DNA of 64,000 bases from Arthrobacter woluwensis (GCF_900105345.1 NZ_FNSN01000003.1:2604001-2668000); one strand, 5' to 3'. Shown: positions 19,920 to 34,066, numbered from the stretch's first letter. Notes: a model not told the origin generated them from the letters alone. Program-made: numbers and translations.

Positions 19920-20080
19920 GGTGGATTCCTCCTTGTGCGAGCCGACCAGCGCCGCACGCAGTCGATCTCTTCGCCTCTTTGGTTTTTCCCCGGGACTCCG
20001 CCCGGCACAATCCCTTCCATTCTAGGCGACGGGAGGGCCGTGAGCCGCGCCACTCCGCGGACGCGCGACGCCGGACACAC

Positions 20081-20118
20081 GACTGCCGGGGCACGCTCCG
20101 CAGCATGCCCCGGCAGTC
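20081..20118 (-). terminator. Terminator of the APC permease gene
   Basis: GACTGCCGGGGCA (20081-20093) and TGCCCCGGCAGTC (20106-20118) form a perfect 13-bp stem 45 bases after the permease stop. Confidence 0.7.
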
Positions 20119-20163
20119 TCTCCAGCACCCTCGGAGGGAACCGTCCGGTGTCGCGTGACGACG

Positions 20164-21552
20164 TCAGCGAGCCGCCTGACCGAGTTCCTCGCCCGTGACT
20201 TCGGCGATCTCCTCGTCCTCCATGCGGACACTGAGCGGACGGCGGAACACCCGCGTGATGACCAGCAGGACCACGAAGCCCGCGCCGAGCCAGATGGCGC
20301 CGTACAGGCGCGCCTCGTCGGACAGGAAGTACCAGAGCACACCCGTCAGGATCATGCCGATCACCGGAAGGACCATGTTGCGGAGAAGCGCCGCCGGGCC
20401 CTTCCGGTCCTTCTTGATGAACACGAAGTACACCACCACCGTGACGTTCACGAAGGTGAACGCGATCAGTGCGCCGAAGTTGATCATGGAGGCCACGAAG
20501 TCCAGGGACAGCGGGATGGCCAGGAGCGAGACCGCGCCGACGAACAGGATGGCGTTGAACGGCGTGTGCGTCTTCGGGTGGATGAAGGAGAAGAAGCGGG
20601 AGACCACGCCCTTGCCGTTGCGGCCCATCACGTAGATCATGCGGGACACGGAGGCGTGGGAGGACAGGCTGGAGGCGACGGCGGCCGCGAACGATGCCGC
20701 GGTGAAGAGGATCTGGAAGAACTGACCGCCTACCTTCAGTGCCATCTGCGGCAGGAGCGACTCATCCGTGTTCTCGAAGCCTTCCACCGTGGGGAACGTC
20801 GCCTGACTGAACCAGGCGGCCACGAAGAACACCAGGCCGCCGATGAGCAGCGCGATGACGATCGCCCGGGGCACCGTGTTGGCGTCCTTGGCTTCCTCGG
20901 AGTACATGGTGATGGCGTCGAAGCCGATGAAGGAGAAGCACACCACGGTCGCGCCGGCGATCACCGAGCTCGTGTCCACACCGTCATGGAAGAACGGCTG
21001 CGTCGTGAACGGGGTGCCGGTGCCCGCGCCGTTCTGCATCGCGTTCCACGCCAGGACCAGGAACACGACGATCAGGACGGTGGAGAACACCACCAGAAGT
21101 CCGTTGATGCGGGACGTGCTGGTCATGCTCCAGAGGTTCAGCAGGGTGATCATCGCGACGTACAGCACCACCCAGATCCACTCCGGCACATCCGGGAAGA
21201 TCGAGGTCAGGTACGTGCGGACGATCAGCGCGTTCACCAGGGGCAGGAGCAGGTAGTCCATGAGGGACGTCCAGCCGACCAGGAACCCGACGTTCGGGTG
21301 GATGGTCTCCGAGGTGTAGGTGAACGCCGAGCCGGAAGAGGGGAAGACCCGCGTCATGCGGCCGTAACTGATGGCCGTGAAGAGCAGGGCGATGAGGGCC
21401 ACCAGATAGGCGGTCGGCACGACGCCGTTGGTCTCTTCGGACACGATCCCGAAGGTGTCGAAGACCGTGGTGAGCGTCATGTAGCCGACGCCGAGGCCGA
21501 CGATTGACCAGAGGCCGAGCGTTCGCCTGAGGCGAGGAGTGTTCTGGGACAT
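20164..21552 (-). CDS. APC-family amino acid/polyamine permease
   Basis: 462 residues from ATG 21552 with about twelve hydrophobic segments. LRRTLGLWSIVGLGVGYMT at the start, SFIGFDAITMYSEEAKDANTVPRAI in the middle and the APC-type gating region identify the amino acid-polyamine-organocation superfamily, and the overall look is closest to PuuP-like importers. The substrate is not certain. Its position beside a CoA-transferase, a glutaryl-CoA-dehydrogenase-like enzyme and an aldehyde dehydrogenase would fit uptake of a diamine or omega-amino acid feeding that route (inference). No good Shine-Dalgarno precedes the ATG. The hydrophilic C-terminus ends in an acidic tail. Confidence 0.85.
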   Translation of the reverse strand: MSQNTPRLRRTLGLWSIVGLGVGYMTLTTVFDTFGIVSEETNGVVPTAYLVALIALLFTAISYGRMTRVFPSSGSAFTYTSETIHPNVGFLVGWTSLMDYLLLPLVNALIVRTYLTSIFPDVPEWIWVVLYVAMITLLNLWSMTSTSRINGLLVVFSTVLIVVFLVLAWNAMQNGAGTGTPFTTQPFFHDGVDTSSVIAGATVVCFSFIGFDAITMYSEEAKDANTVPRAIVIALLIGGLVFFVAAWFSQATFPTVEGFENTDESLLPQMALKVGGQFFQILFTAASFAAAVASSLSSHASVSRMIYVMGRNGKGVVSRFFSFIHPKTHTPFNAILFVGAVSLLAIPLSLDFVASMINFGALIAFTFVNVTVVVYFVFIKKDRKGPAALLRNMVLPVIGMILTGVLWYFLSDEARLYGAIWLGAGFVVLLVITRVFRRPLSVRMEDEEIAEVTGEELGQAAR

Positions 21553-21904
21553 CTTGGGGAGACTTTCTTGTGGGGAGGCGGACGGCTCCTTGCGGAGGCC
21601 GCCCGGAGTGACCGGAAGGTTCGGCCGGACCGGCGGACCGGTCCGGGAATTCTGCCGGGTGGTGTTCCGGCCACGGGGCGAAATGTGTTCTACGCCACAT
21701 CGAGACGATAGTCGCCCATCACCTCGAAGGGAAGAGGATTTATGAATGACGTTCAAAAATTTTCTGAAACTGTCACGCGGACGAAACACTGGATGATCCG
21801 TCCAGCGCCCGTCGCTTTCGCCCACTGCGGCCCGTGCGCGGCATTCCCTAAGGTGTGATGCAGGCTTCATTCCCCCGCTGAGAAGACGTGAGAGGACGGT
21901 TTTC
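21553..21904. other. Divergent intergenic region, permease / CoA-transferase
   Basis: About 350 bases with no gene. The part at 21740-21780 is AT-rich and holds an imperfect palindrome, GTTCAAAAATTTTCTGAAAC (21751-21770), a plausible operator for one or both divergent genes. I could not assign convincing -35/-10 pairs. Confidence 0.4.
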
Positions 21905-23065
21905 ATGACGGCACCGGACGGCACCCTGCCCCTCGAGGGCCTCCTCGTGGCCGACTTCTCCCGGGTCCTGGCGGGCCCCCTCGCCACCATGACCCTCGCC
22001 GATCTGGGTGCCACCGTCATCAAGGTGGAACGTCCCGGCACCGGGGACGACACCCGCAGCTGGGGGCCGCCCTTCTCCGCCACCGGCTCCACCTACTTCG
22101 AAAGCGTCAACCGGAACAAGCAGTCGCTCTGCCTGGACTTGGGCGACGACGGCGACCTTCGGCTCGCCCGCGAGCTGGCCCGCCGCGCCGACGTGCTGGT
22201 GGAGAACTTCAAGCCGGGTGGCATGGCCCGTCTCGGTCTCGGGTATCAGGAACTCTCCGCGGAGAATCCCGGACTCATCTACGCCTCCATCTCGGGCTTC
22301 GGCAGCGCGGGCGGCGCGGGACTCATGGGCTACGACTTCGTCGTCCAGGCCCTCGGCGGGCTCATGAGCATCACGGGCGAGCAGGACGGCCCGGCCATGA
22401 AGGCGGGCGTCGCGCTCGTGGACGTCCTGACCGCGAAGGACGCGACCCTGGGCATCCTGGCGGCTCTCACCGCACGGCACCGCGACGGCCGCGGCGCGCA
22501 TCTGGAGGTCAACCTGCTCTCCAGTCTGCAGGGCGCGCTCGCCAATCAGGCCCAGGCGTATCTCGGCGCCGGGGTGGTCCCGCGGCGGATGGGGAACGAT
22601 CACCCGTCCATCGCGCCGTACCAGCTCCTGAACTGCGCCGACGGCCCCCTCGCGGTCGCGTGCGGCAATGACGCGCAGTTCGGCCGGCTGGCCTCCCTGC
22701 TCGGACTGGACGCCCTGGCCGAGGCCGAACGGTTCAGCACCAACTCGGCCCGGGTGGCCCACCGGGAGGAACTCACCCGCCACCTGGAGACCGCGCTGGC
22801 CACCGACACCGCGGCAGCGTGGCAACAGGCCTTCACCTCGGCGGGCATCCCCGCGGGCCGCGTGTCCGGCATCGACGAGGGGATCTCCTACGCCGAAGAA
22901 CTGGGTCTCAACCCCACCATCGAAGTGCAGGACGCGTCGGGCTCCACGGTGGGACGCCAGGTCCGGCATCCGATCACCTGGACCCCGGCGTTCCCCACCC
23001 CCACCCAGGCTCCGCCGGCGCTGGGCGAGCATTCAGACCGGCTGCGGGAGTGGCTGGACTCCTGA
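21905..23065 (+). CDS. Class III CoA-transferase (CaiB/BaiF family)
   Basis: 386 residues. The N-terminal GLLVADFSRVLAGPLATMTLADLGATVIKVERPGTGDDTR is the classic family III opening. DVLVENFKPGGMARLGLGY and DVLTAKDATLGILAAL follow, and the conserved Asp of the active site is expected in the VALVDVLTA region. These enzymes move CoA between carboxylic acids through an aspartyl-CoA anhydride. Given the glutaryl-CoA-dehydrogenase-like gene nearby, a succinyl-CoA:glutarate CoA-transferase role is attractive (inference by context). It converges on the PucR gene. ATG 21905 has only a weak GAGAGGA upstream. Confidence 0.88.
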   Translation: MTAPDGTLPLEGLLVADFSRVLAGPLATMTLADLGATVIKVERPGTGDDTRSWGPPFSATGSTYFESVNRNKQSLCLDLGDDGDLRLARELARRADVLVENFKPGGMARLGLGYQELSAENPGLIYASISGFGSAGGAGLMGYDFVVQALGGLMSITGEQDGPAMKAGVALVDVLTAKDATLGILAALTARHRDGRGAHLEVNLLSSLQGALANQAQAYLGAGVVPRRMGNDHPSIAPYQLLNCADGPLAVACGNDAQFGRLASLLGLDALAEAERFSTNSARVAHREELTRHLETALATDTAAAWQQAFTSAGIPAGRVSGIDEGISYAEELGLNPTIEVQDASGSTVGRQVRHPITWTPAFPTPTQAPPALGEHSDRLREWLDS

Positions 23066-23084
23066 GCAGGTTCAGGAGACCTGC
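23066..23084. terminator. Short hairpin between convergent genes
   Basis: GCAGGT and ACCTGC pair around a 7-base loop directly after the CoA-transferase stop. The stem is only 6 bp, so this is a weak terminator call. Confidence 0.3.
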
Positions 23085-23101
23085 CGTCAGGAAGCCCGGG
23101 G

Positions 23102-24577
23102 TCAAGAAGCCCTGAGCGCGAGCCAGAGGTTCGCCGCCACATCCGGATCATCGAGTTCGGCGCCGAGGAGCCGCTGCGCGATCCCGATACGGTGCCGCAA
23201 CGAGTTCCGGTGGATGCCCAGCTCCCGCGCCGCCGGCTCCCACTGGCCGCGGTTCCGGAGGTAACACTGGACGGTTGCGAGCAGATCCCCTCGTTCCTGG
23301 GCGCGCAGCGTCTCCACCCACCCTGAGGCGCGAGGGTCGAGCGGACTCACCGGCGGCCGGGTCAGCGCGCCGGGTGTGGCCTGCGCCAGGAGGTCCCGGA
23401 GCGCTTCGAGGCGTCCGGGCACCTGAGCCGGCGTGAGCGGCGCGCTCAGCACCGCCCGCACAACGACGCCGGGCCCCTCCCCCGGCGCGCGGCCGGCCGG
23501 GAGGCGGGCGGCCTCGTCGTCGACCAGACAGATCTCGACCTCGCCTTCAGAGCACCGCAGCCGGAGGGCTCCCGCCTCGATCACCGGCCCGCCGTCGAGC
23601 GTTCCGAGGACGGCGGACAGTTCCCGGTCCGATGCCCCTTCCGGCAGGCCCGACACGAGCAGCAGCCGGATCCGGCCCGTGGGCAGGCCGACTCCGATGT
23701 CCCCCGCCAGCAGCCGTGCGGCTTCGAGGTGGCCGCCGATGATCAGCCGGGCCACCGCGGCGTGCAGCAGGCCCGTGCGACGGTCCGCCTCCTCGTCCTG
23801 CTGCGCCTTCAGGGAGAGCAGCACGCAGACCGTCTGGATGACCTGGCGGTCGGCCCGGGTCAGCGTGCGACCCGCCCCGATGGCCAGGACACCCGCGATC
23901 CGCTGACCGACCAGAACAGGGTGAGCCACCACGTCGGCGCCGTGCACCTGGAACGTCGCGGCCGATCTGAGTCCCCGGAGATTCAGCCGGGCGGTCTCCT
24001 GCCGGAGCTGCGGCAGGAGAGGGCGCGTGCTGTCGGGCCAGACGGTGGGAGAAGCGTCTTCCACGGGCAGGTAGGCCGCCCAGCCACCGAGAGCCTGCGC
24101 TAGCGCGCGGACGACGGAGGCCAGAGCGTCCGGCCGTGCGGCGGCGCGGGCGAGAGCGGTCTGCGTGCCCAGACTCGCGACCAGATCCGACTGACCGAGC
24201 CGGGCCACGAGGTCCCAGTAGGCCCGGGAGACATCCATGAAAGGCACACCATCGGGCACGATCAGGAGTTCCACACCCTGTCCCCGGCACGCTTCCACGA
24301 GTGCCACCGGAACCTCGTCGAGACCCGCGCCGAGGCCCAGCCCGAGAGCGTACACCCCGTGACCGCCGAGCCGCGCCACGTACTCGTGCGTCCTCGGAGC
24401 CGGACCCCGGAACGGGATGCCGGTGGTCAGCAGCAGTTCCCCGCCCTCGAGGTAGGGGGTGGGGTCGTCGAGTTCCGAGATGTGCACACCCGAGACGGTC
24501 CGTGCCGCCGGAGGCTTGCCGTCGAGAGTCGTGAGCCGCGCGCCCAGGGAGGTCTGCAGATGGGCCAGGCTGATCAT
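23102..24577 (-). CDS. PucR-family transcriptional regulator
   Basis: 491 residues from ATG 24577, preceded by AAGGAAG. The N-terminal purine-catabolism-type domain (about 1-130) contains VSGVHISELDDPTPYLEGGELLLTTG. A GAF-like middle is followed by the C-terminal PucR-type helix-turn-helix LLATVQCYLRNRGQWEPAARELGIHRNSLRHRIG. Family members sense small metabolites and usually control adjacent catabolic genes, often as activators. It is divergent from the acyl-CoA dehydrogenase and aldehyde dehydrogenase genes and convergent with the CoA-transferase, so these are its probable targets. The effector is unknown. Confidence 0.88.
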   Translation of the reverse strand: MISLAHLQTSLGARLTTLDGKPPAARTVSGVHISELDDPTPYLEGGELLLTTGIPFRGPAPRTHEYVARLGGHGVYALGLGLGAGLDEVPVALVEACRGQGVELLIVPDGVPFMDVSRAYWDLVARLGQSDLVASLGTQTALARAAARPDALASVVRALAQALGGWAAYLPVEDASPTVWPDSTRPLLPQLRQETARLNLRGLRSAATFQVHGADVVAHPVLVGQRIAGVLAIGAGRTLTRADRQVIQTVCVLLSLKAQQDEEADRRTGLLHAAVARLIIGGHLEAARLLAGDIGVGLPTGRIRLLLVSGLPEGASDRELSAVLGTLDGGPVIEAGALRLRCSEGEVEICLVDDEAARLPAGRAPGEGPGVVVRAVLSAPLTPAQVPGRLEALRDLLAQATPGALTRPPVSPLDPRASGWVETLRAQERGDLLATVQCYLRNRGQWEPAARELGIHRNSLRHRIGIAQRLLGAELDDPDVAANLWLALRAS

Positions 24578-24690
24578 CGTGTCGCTTCCTTGCGCTCCGG
24601 GTGACGGCTCCTTCGCGGAGTGTGGTCGTTTCAACCAGAACTCACTGTAGTCGAGACAAACTGACCAATGAAGCACGGCAGGCCGCTCAG

Positions 24691-24696
24691 TACCGT
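24691..24696 (+). promoter_or_regulatory. -10 hexamer, leaderless start of acyl-CoA dehydrogenase
   Basis: TACCGT lies seven bases before ATG 24704, and no good -35 is visible, which suits an activator-dependent promoter. Confidence 0.4.
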
Positions 24697-24703
24697 GGAG
24701 GCC

Positions 24704-25891
24704 ATGACCGCCGTCACACCCCACGGAGAGACCATGAGCATCTACGACCTCGTCCACATCGACTCCCTCTACACCCCCGCCGAGCTGGCCTTCCGGGACA
24801 CCGTCCGGGAGTTCGTGGACCGGCGGATCCGGCCCGGCATCGCGCGCTGGTACGAGGATGCCGTGTTCCCGGTGGAGATCATCCCGGAGATGGCGGAGCT
24901 GGGCCTGCTCGGCATGCACCTCAAGGGCTATGGCTGCCCGGGCCGGACCGCGGTCGAGTACGGCCTCGCCGCGCTGGAACTGGAAGCTGGAGATTCGGGT
25001 CTGCGCACGTTCGTGAGCGTCCAGGGCTCCCTTGCCATGAGCGCCATCCACAAGCACGGCACCGAGGAACAGAAGAACGAATACCTCCCCCGCATGGCGG
25101 CCGGCGAGATCATCGGCTGTTTCGGCCTGACCGAACCGACCGCCGGCTCCGATCCAGGCAGCATGAAGACCTTCGCCCGCCGGGAGGGCGATGAATGGGT
25201 GATCAACGGCTCCAAGCGCTGGATCGGTCTGGCGACTCTCGCGCAGATCGCGATCATCTGGGCCATGACCGACGACGGGGTCCGCGGCTTCATCGTCCCC
25301 ACCGACACCCCGGGATTCACCGCCACCCCCATCCAGCCCAAGCTTTCCATGCGGGCCTCGGTCCAGTGCGATCTGGAGCTGAGCGAGGTCCGGCTGCCCG
25401 CCACGGCGCTGCTGCCCGGCGCCAAGGGCCTGCGTGGCCCGTTCGAGTGCCTCAACGAGGCCCGGTACGGCATCGCCTGGGGTGCGATGGGCGCCGCCCG
25501 GGACAGTTACCTCACCGCGCTGGAGTACTCCCAGCAGCGCCTCCAGTTCGACCGCCCCCTGGCCGGTTACCAGCTGACGCAGGAGAAACTGGTCAACATG
25601 GCGCTGGAGATCAACAAGGGTCTTCTCCTGGCGACCCAGCTGGGCCGTCTGAAGGACGCCGGCAAATTGGCGCCGCACCAGATCTCCGTGGGCAAGCTGA
25701 ACAACTGCCGGGAGGCCATCGAGATCTGCCGCGAGGCCCGCACGATCCTCGGCGGCAACGGCATCACCCTCGACTACTCGCCGCTGCGGCACGCCAACAA
25801 CCTGGAATCCGTCCGCACCTATGAAGGCACGGACGAGGTCCACACCCTGGTGCTCGGCAACCACATCACCGGCGTCCCGGCCTTCCGCTGA
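24704..25891 (+). CDS. Glutaryl-CoA-dehydrogenase-like acyl-CoA dehydrogenase
   Basis: 395 residues from ATG 24704; ATG 24734 (MSIYDLVHID), after GGAGAG, is an alternative. Motifs: the FAD-binding signature IIGCFGLTEPTAGSDPGSM, INGSKRWIGLATLAQIAIIW, the pair YSQQRLQFDRPLAGYQLTQEKL, and the C-terminal catalytic region TYEGTDEVHTLVLGNHITGVPAF, in which the Glu follows Tyr as in glutaryl-CoA dehydrogenase. It would oxidise, and perhaps decarboxylate, a short dicarboxylyl-CoA to crotonyl-CoA. The aldehyde dehydrogenase follows 26 bases later, the divergent PucR gene precedes it, and the CoA-transferase nearby could make its substrate. Confidence 0.85.
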   Translation: MTAVTPHGETMSIYDLVHIDSLYTPAELAFRDTVREFVDRRIRPGIARWYEDAVFPVEIIPEMAELGLLGMHLKGYGCPGRTAVEYGLAALELEAGDSGLRTFVSVQGSLAMSAIHKHGTEEQKNEYLPRMAAGEIIGCFGLTEPTAGSDPGSMKTFARREGDEWVINGSKRWIGLATLAQIAIIWAMTDDGVRGFIVPTDTPGFTATPIQPKLSMRASVQCDLELSEVRLPATALLPGAKGLRGPFECLNEARYGIAWGAMGAARDSYLTALEYSQQRLQFDRPLAGYQLTQEKLVNMALEINKGLLLATQLGRLKDAGKLAPHQISVGKLNNCREAIEICREARTILGGNGITLDYSPLRHANNLESVRTYEGTDEVHTLVLGNHITGVPAFR

Positions 25892-25917
25892 GCAGCGACG
25901 ACTCCTGGAGGACTGAG

Positions 25918-27369
25918 ATGAGCATCGACCTGCGACAGTACATCGACGGCGCCTGGATCGAAGGCCACGGGGCCCGTCTGGACAGCTGGAATCCGAGCCA
26001 CCCGGACGACCTGGTCGCCTCGGGGCGTCAGGCCACCGAGGCGCAGGTGCACGACGCTGTCGCCGCCGCCCGCGCGACGGCCGCCGGCTGGGCGCGCACC
26101 CCCCTCGCCGAACGTGGCGCCGTCCTGCTGCGCGCCGCCGTCGTGCTCGAGGACCAGGCTGACGCGTGGGGTGCGGAACTGGCCCGCGAAGAAGGCAAAA
26201 CGTTCCCCGAGGGCAAGGGCGAGGTGCTCCGGGCCGCGCAGGTCTTCCGCTATCAGGCGGCCGAGGCGGAGCGTGAGGCCGGCACGGTCTTCCACTCCCC
26301 CAGGGCGGGCGAGCGGATCCTGGTCACCCGGAGACCTCTGGGTGTGGTGTCGGTCGTGACGCCCTTCAACTTCCCGATCGCGATTCCGGCCTGGAAGATC
26401 GCTCCCGCGCTGGTCCACGGCAACACCGTGGTCTGGAAACCGGCGAGCACGGTGCCCTTGCTCGCCGTGCGGCTGGCGGAGGCTCTCGACCAGGCGGGGC
26501 TTCCCGCCGGCGTACTCAACCTGGTCCTCGGCTCCGGAGCGCTCGGCGACGTCCTGGTCGACCACCCCGAGGTGGACGGCCTCAGCTTCACCGGTTCGAC
26601 CGGGGTGGGCCGTGCCCTTGCGGGACGGGCCGCCGCCCGCGGCGTGCCTGTCCAGGCGGAGATGGGCGGCAAGAACGCCGCGATCGTCCTCGCGGACGCC
26701 GATCTGGATCTCGCCTTGGAACAGGTCCTGCTGGGAGCCTTCCGCTCGAGCGGCCAGAAGTGCACCGCGACCTCGCGGCTGATCGTCGAAGAATCCATCG
26801 CGGATGCCTTCCTGGAACGCCTCACTGCCCGGGTCGGCGCACTGCGACTCGGTGATCCCCTCGCCGACGGCATGGACCTGGGGCCGGTCATCACCGCACA
26901 AGCCCGGGACTCCATCCTGACCTCCGTCAACGAGGCGCTCACCGGAGGTGCCCAGTTGCTGGCGGGCGGGCCCGATGCCCCCGTGCCTCCAACCGGTCAC
27001 TTCGTGCCACCCACGGTCCTGGAAGTCTCCGGAGACGCACCCGTGTGGCGGGATGAACTCTTCGGCCCAGTGCTCACCGTGCGGAGGGCAGCGGATCCCG
27101 CGGAAGCGTTCGCTCTCGCCGGCGACTCGGAGTTCGGTCTCTCGGCCGCTTTGTTCACGCAGGACCTCACCCTGGCGCTGGAAGCCCTGGAGATTCTCGA
27201 CGTCGGCGTGCTGCACGTCAACTCGGAATCAGCGGGCGCCGACCCGCACGTTCCCTTCGGAGGGGCCAAGAAGAGCGGATACGGCCCCAAGGAACAGGGC
27301 CAGGCCGCTCGCGAATTCTTCACCCACACCACCACGGTGTACCTGCGGGGCGGACAAGCGCGCCCCTGA
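25918..27369 (+). CDS. Aldehyde dehydrogenase (semialdehyde dehydrogenase type)
   Basis: 483 residues. NAD(P)-binding and catalytic motifs: VVTPFNFPIAIPAWKIAPAL, KPASTVPL, FTGSTGVGRALAG, the general base Glu in QAEMGGKNAAIVLADADL and the nucleophile Cys in RSSGQKCTATSRLIV. The C-terminus HVPFGGAKKSGYGPKEQGQAAREFFT is typical of 2-oxoglutarate-semialdehyde dehydrogenases and relatives. Here glutarate semialdehyde is a reasonable alternative substrate given the glutaryl-CoA-type neighbour. ATG 25918 follows a GGAGGACTGAG ribosome-binding site. It is the last gene of its operon, closed by the hairpin at 27418-27439. Confidence 0.88.
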   Translation: MSIDLRQYIDGAWIEGHGARLDSWNPSHPDDLVASGRQATEAQVHDAVAAARATAAGWARTPLAERGAVLLRAAVVLEDQADAWGAELAREEGKTFPEGKGEVLRAAQVFRYQAAEAEREAGTVFHSPRAGERILVTRRPLGVVSVVTPFNFPIAIPAWKIAPALVHGNTVVWKPASTVPLLAVRLAEALDQAGLPAGVLNLVLGSGALGDVLVDHPEVDGLSFTGSTGVGRALAGRAAARGVPVQAEMGGKNAAIVLADADLDLALEQVLLGAFRSSGQKCTATSRLIVEESIADAFLERLTARVGALRLGDPLADGMDLGPVITAQARDSILTSVNEALTGGAQLLAGGPDAPVPPTGHFVPPTVLEVSGDAPVWRDELFGPVLTVRRAADPAEAFALAGDSEFGLSAALFTQDLTLALEALEILDVGVLHVNSESAGADPHVPFGGAKKSGYGPKEQGQAAREFFTHTTTVYLRGGQARP

Positions 27370-27417
27370 GGCGCCCCAGGAATCCGTCCTGCACGGCAAC
27401 GCTGCGATCGCCAGGGG

Positions 27418-27439
27418 TGCCGCCGTTCTCACGGCGGCA
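27418..27439 (+). terminator. Terminator after the aldehyde dehydrogenase
   Basis: TGCCGCCGT (27418-27426) and ACGGCGGCA (27431-27439) pair perfectly around TCTC, followed by TCCCTTCCCTTT. Confidence 0.75.
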
Positions 27440-27470
27440 TCCCTTCCCTTTCAGCGAGGGCTCTTTCGGC

Positions 27471-27476
27471 TAGGGT
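27471..27476 (+). promoter_or_regulatory. -10 hexamer, leaderless GNAT start
   Basis: TAGGGT ends six bases before ATG 27483. No Shine-Dalgarno is present. Confidence 0.5.
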
Positions 27477-27482
27477 GGCGCC

Positions 27483-27968
27483 ATGGAGATCAGGAAAGCC
27501 ACCGACGAAGACTGGCCTGCGATATACGAGTTCTACCGGGACATCATGGCGGAGGGATTCACCTACGCCTTCCCCGCGGGGCAGACCCTCAACGAAGCAC
27601 GCCCCTGGTGGATGGAGACCGAACCTGGGCAGACGGTCGTCGCGACCGACGGCGACGACGTGCTCGGCTCCGCGAAGATGGGTCCGAACCGTCCTGGCCG
27701 GGGCAGCCACATCGCCACCGCATCGTTCCTGGTCAATCCTCGATATCGCAATCGTGGGACAGGCCGGCGCCTCGGCGAATACGTCATCGCGTGGGCGCGT
27801 GCCGCGGGTTACCACGCCATCCAGTTCAATGCGGTCGTCGCCTCCAACCATCCTGCCGTGCACCTCTGGCAATCGCTCGGATTCGACATCATCGGCACCG
27901 TCCCCGAAGCCTTCGACCATCCTGTCGACGGCCTGGTCGGCCTCCACGTGATGTACCGGCGCGTTTGA
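27483..27968 (+). CDS. GNAT-family N-acetyltransferase
   Basis: 161 residues. The start MEIRKATDEDWPAIYEFYRDIM is typical of GNAT enzymes, and the acetyl-CoA loop is VNPRYRNRGTGRRLGEYVIAWARAAGY (R/Q-x-x-G-x-G/A pattern). The late NHPAVHLWQSLGFDIIGTVPEAF completes the fold. The acceptor cannot be told; some relatives acetylate amino acids, aminoglycosides or phosphinothricin. The gene is separated from the catabolic operon by a terminator and has its own -10 box. It ends about 350 bases from the rRNA operon and points towards it. Confidence 0.88.
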   Translation: MEIRKATDEDWPAIYEFYRDIMAEGFTYAFPAGQTLNEARPWWMETEPGQTVVATDGDDVLGSAKMGPNRPGRGSHIATASFLVNPRYRNRGTGRRLGEYVIAWARAAGYHAIQFNAVVASNHPAVHLWQSLGFDIIGTVPEAFDHPVDGLVGLHVMYRRV

Positions 27969-28221
27969 GAGCCGTAAAAACCACAGCAATAAGCGAGATT
28001 CCCGACGCCGGTCACCCAGCACAGCTGATCAAAGGCCCAGTCCCCTGCCTCGGGCGGGCTGGATCCGGTTGCTGGTCCGGTGGGGTGGGGGTGTGATCAG
28101 GCACGAAGGCAGTCTGCTGGGTGGCCGGTTAAAGACGGGCGGCCCCCTGCATGTTGGGTGCGGGGGCTGTGGTTTTGGGGTGGGGTGGGTTTGGTTCGTG
28201 GTGGTGGGGTGGTTAAAGGCG

Positions 28222-28253
28222 AACAGCCCCCACGCTTGTGTGTGGGGGCTGTT
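28222..28253 (-). terminator. Terminator of the rRNA operon
   Basis: AACAGCCCCCAC (28222-28233) and GTGGGGGCTGTT (28242-28253) form a perfect 12-bp stem with an 8-base loop, about 60 bases beyond the 5S 3' end. On the minus strand it is followed by CGCCTTTAA. Confidence 0.75.
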
Positions 28254-28270
28254 TCGTTGGTGGTGCAGTG

Positions 28271-28298
28271 ATGGCCCGGGCGTCGTTGCTCGGGCCAT
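28271..28298 (-). terminator. First hairpin after 5S rRNA
   Basis: ATGGCCCG and CGGGCCAT (8 bp, 12-base loop) lie 14 bases past the 5S 3' end. It could be a terminator or a processing stem. Confidence 0.45.
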
Positions 28299-28311
28299 CC
28301 TGGGTGGTTGT

Positions 28312-28430
28312 GTCCGGCGGTGTCCTACTCTCCCACACCCTCGCGAGTGCAGTACCATCGGCGCTGTGGGTCTTAGCTTCCGGGTTCGGAATGGGACCGG
28401 GCGTTTCCCCCACGCTATGACCGCCGTAAC
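28312..28430 (-). rRNA. rrf: 5S ribosomal RNA
   Basis: The minus strand starts GTTACGGCGGTCATAGCG and ends GGTGTCCTACTC on the plus side. It contains the conserved CCCGGTCCCATTCCGAACC loop and the closing pairing of the two ends, and its length of about 118 bases is normal. Ends are placed from the terminal helix and may be off by a few bases. Confidence 0.95.
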
Positions 28431-28639
28431 TCTTTCAAACTCCCCACCAGGGGGTGGGGGTTGGTTTGTAAGGGTCACTGGATCGTTTCCGTGACACGCA
28501 ACACCAACCAGTGGATCCCTTGTGGGGGTGGTGGTGTTGCTTATTCAATTATCTGGTTCCCTCGGGTCAAACTGGTGGGTTTGTTGTTTGGGGACCGCAT
28601 GGTGGACGCGTAGCACAGTTCTTTCACCCACACCCGGGG

Positions 28640-33832
<5,193 letters not shown>

Positions 33833-34066
33833 GAAATTCAAAACCCAGCAAACACCAATCCACCACAGGGGCGGTGAAATCAGTGATTACCAAAAAAACA
33901 TTGGTATCAAAAAAACATGACACACTATTGAGTTCTCAAACAACAGACATCCAACCGTCTATCCCGGACGCAAAGGTTCCAGGACGATGAGGAAGGTTGT
34001 TTGCCGCCTCCGGGCGGTTCCGGATCCTTCAGGACCCTTTCCGTCTCCGTCGCGGCGACCTGATCA
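33833..34066 (-). other. 16S rRNA leader
   Basis: About 235 bases between the promoter and 16S. It is AT-rich near the 16S end, with two AAAAAACAT repeats that may take part in a processing stem, and it contains a box A at 33931-33944. Confidence 0.55.
33931..33944 (-). promoter_or_regulatory. Box-A-like antitermination element in the leader
   Basis: GTTGTTTGAGAACT on the minus strand, repeated exactly in the 16S-23S spacer. Confidence 0.75.

Larger units (their letters stand above)
27969..28311 (-). other. 3' region of the rRNA operon, GT-rich, no gene
   Basis: No gene is visible. The stretch holds successive hairpins on the 3' side of the 5S gene, listed separately. A weaker imperfect hairpin, GGCCCCCTGCA against TGCGGGGGCT, lies near 28142-28170. 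Confidence 0.55.

Noticed and set aside
18000-20198. A 732-codon open frame on the plus strand opposite the repeat protein
   Set aside because: It is a shadow of the repetitive gene: its Val/Thr/Ala-rich repeats are the complement of the Arg/Asp/Gly units.
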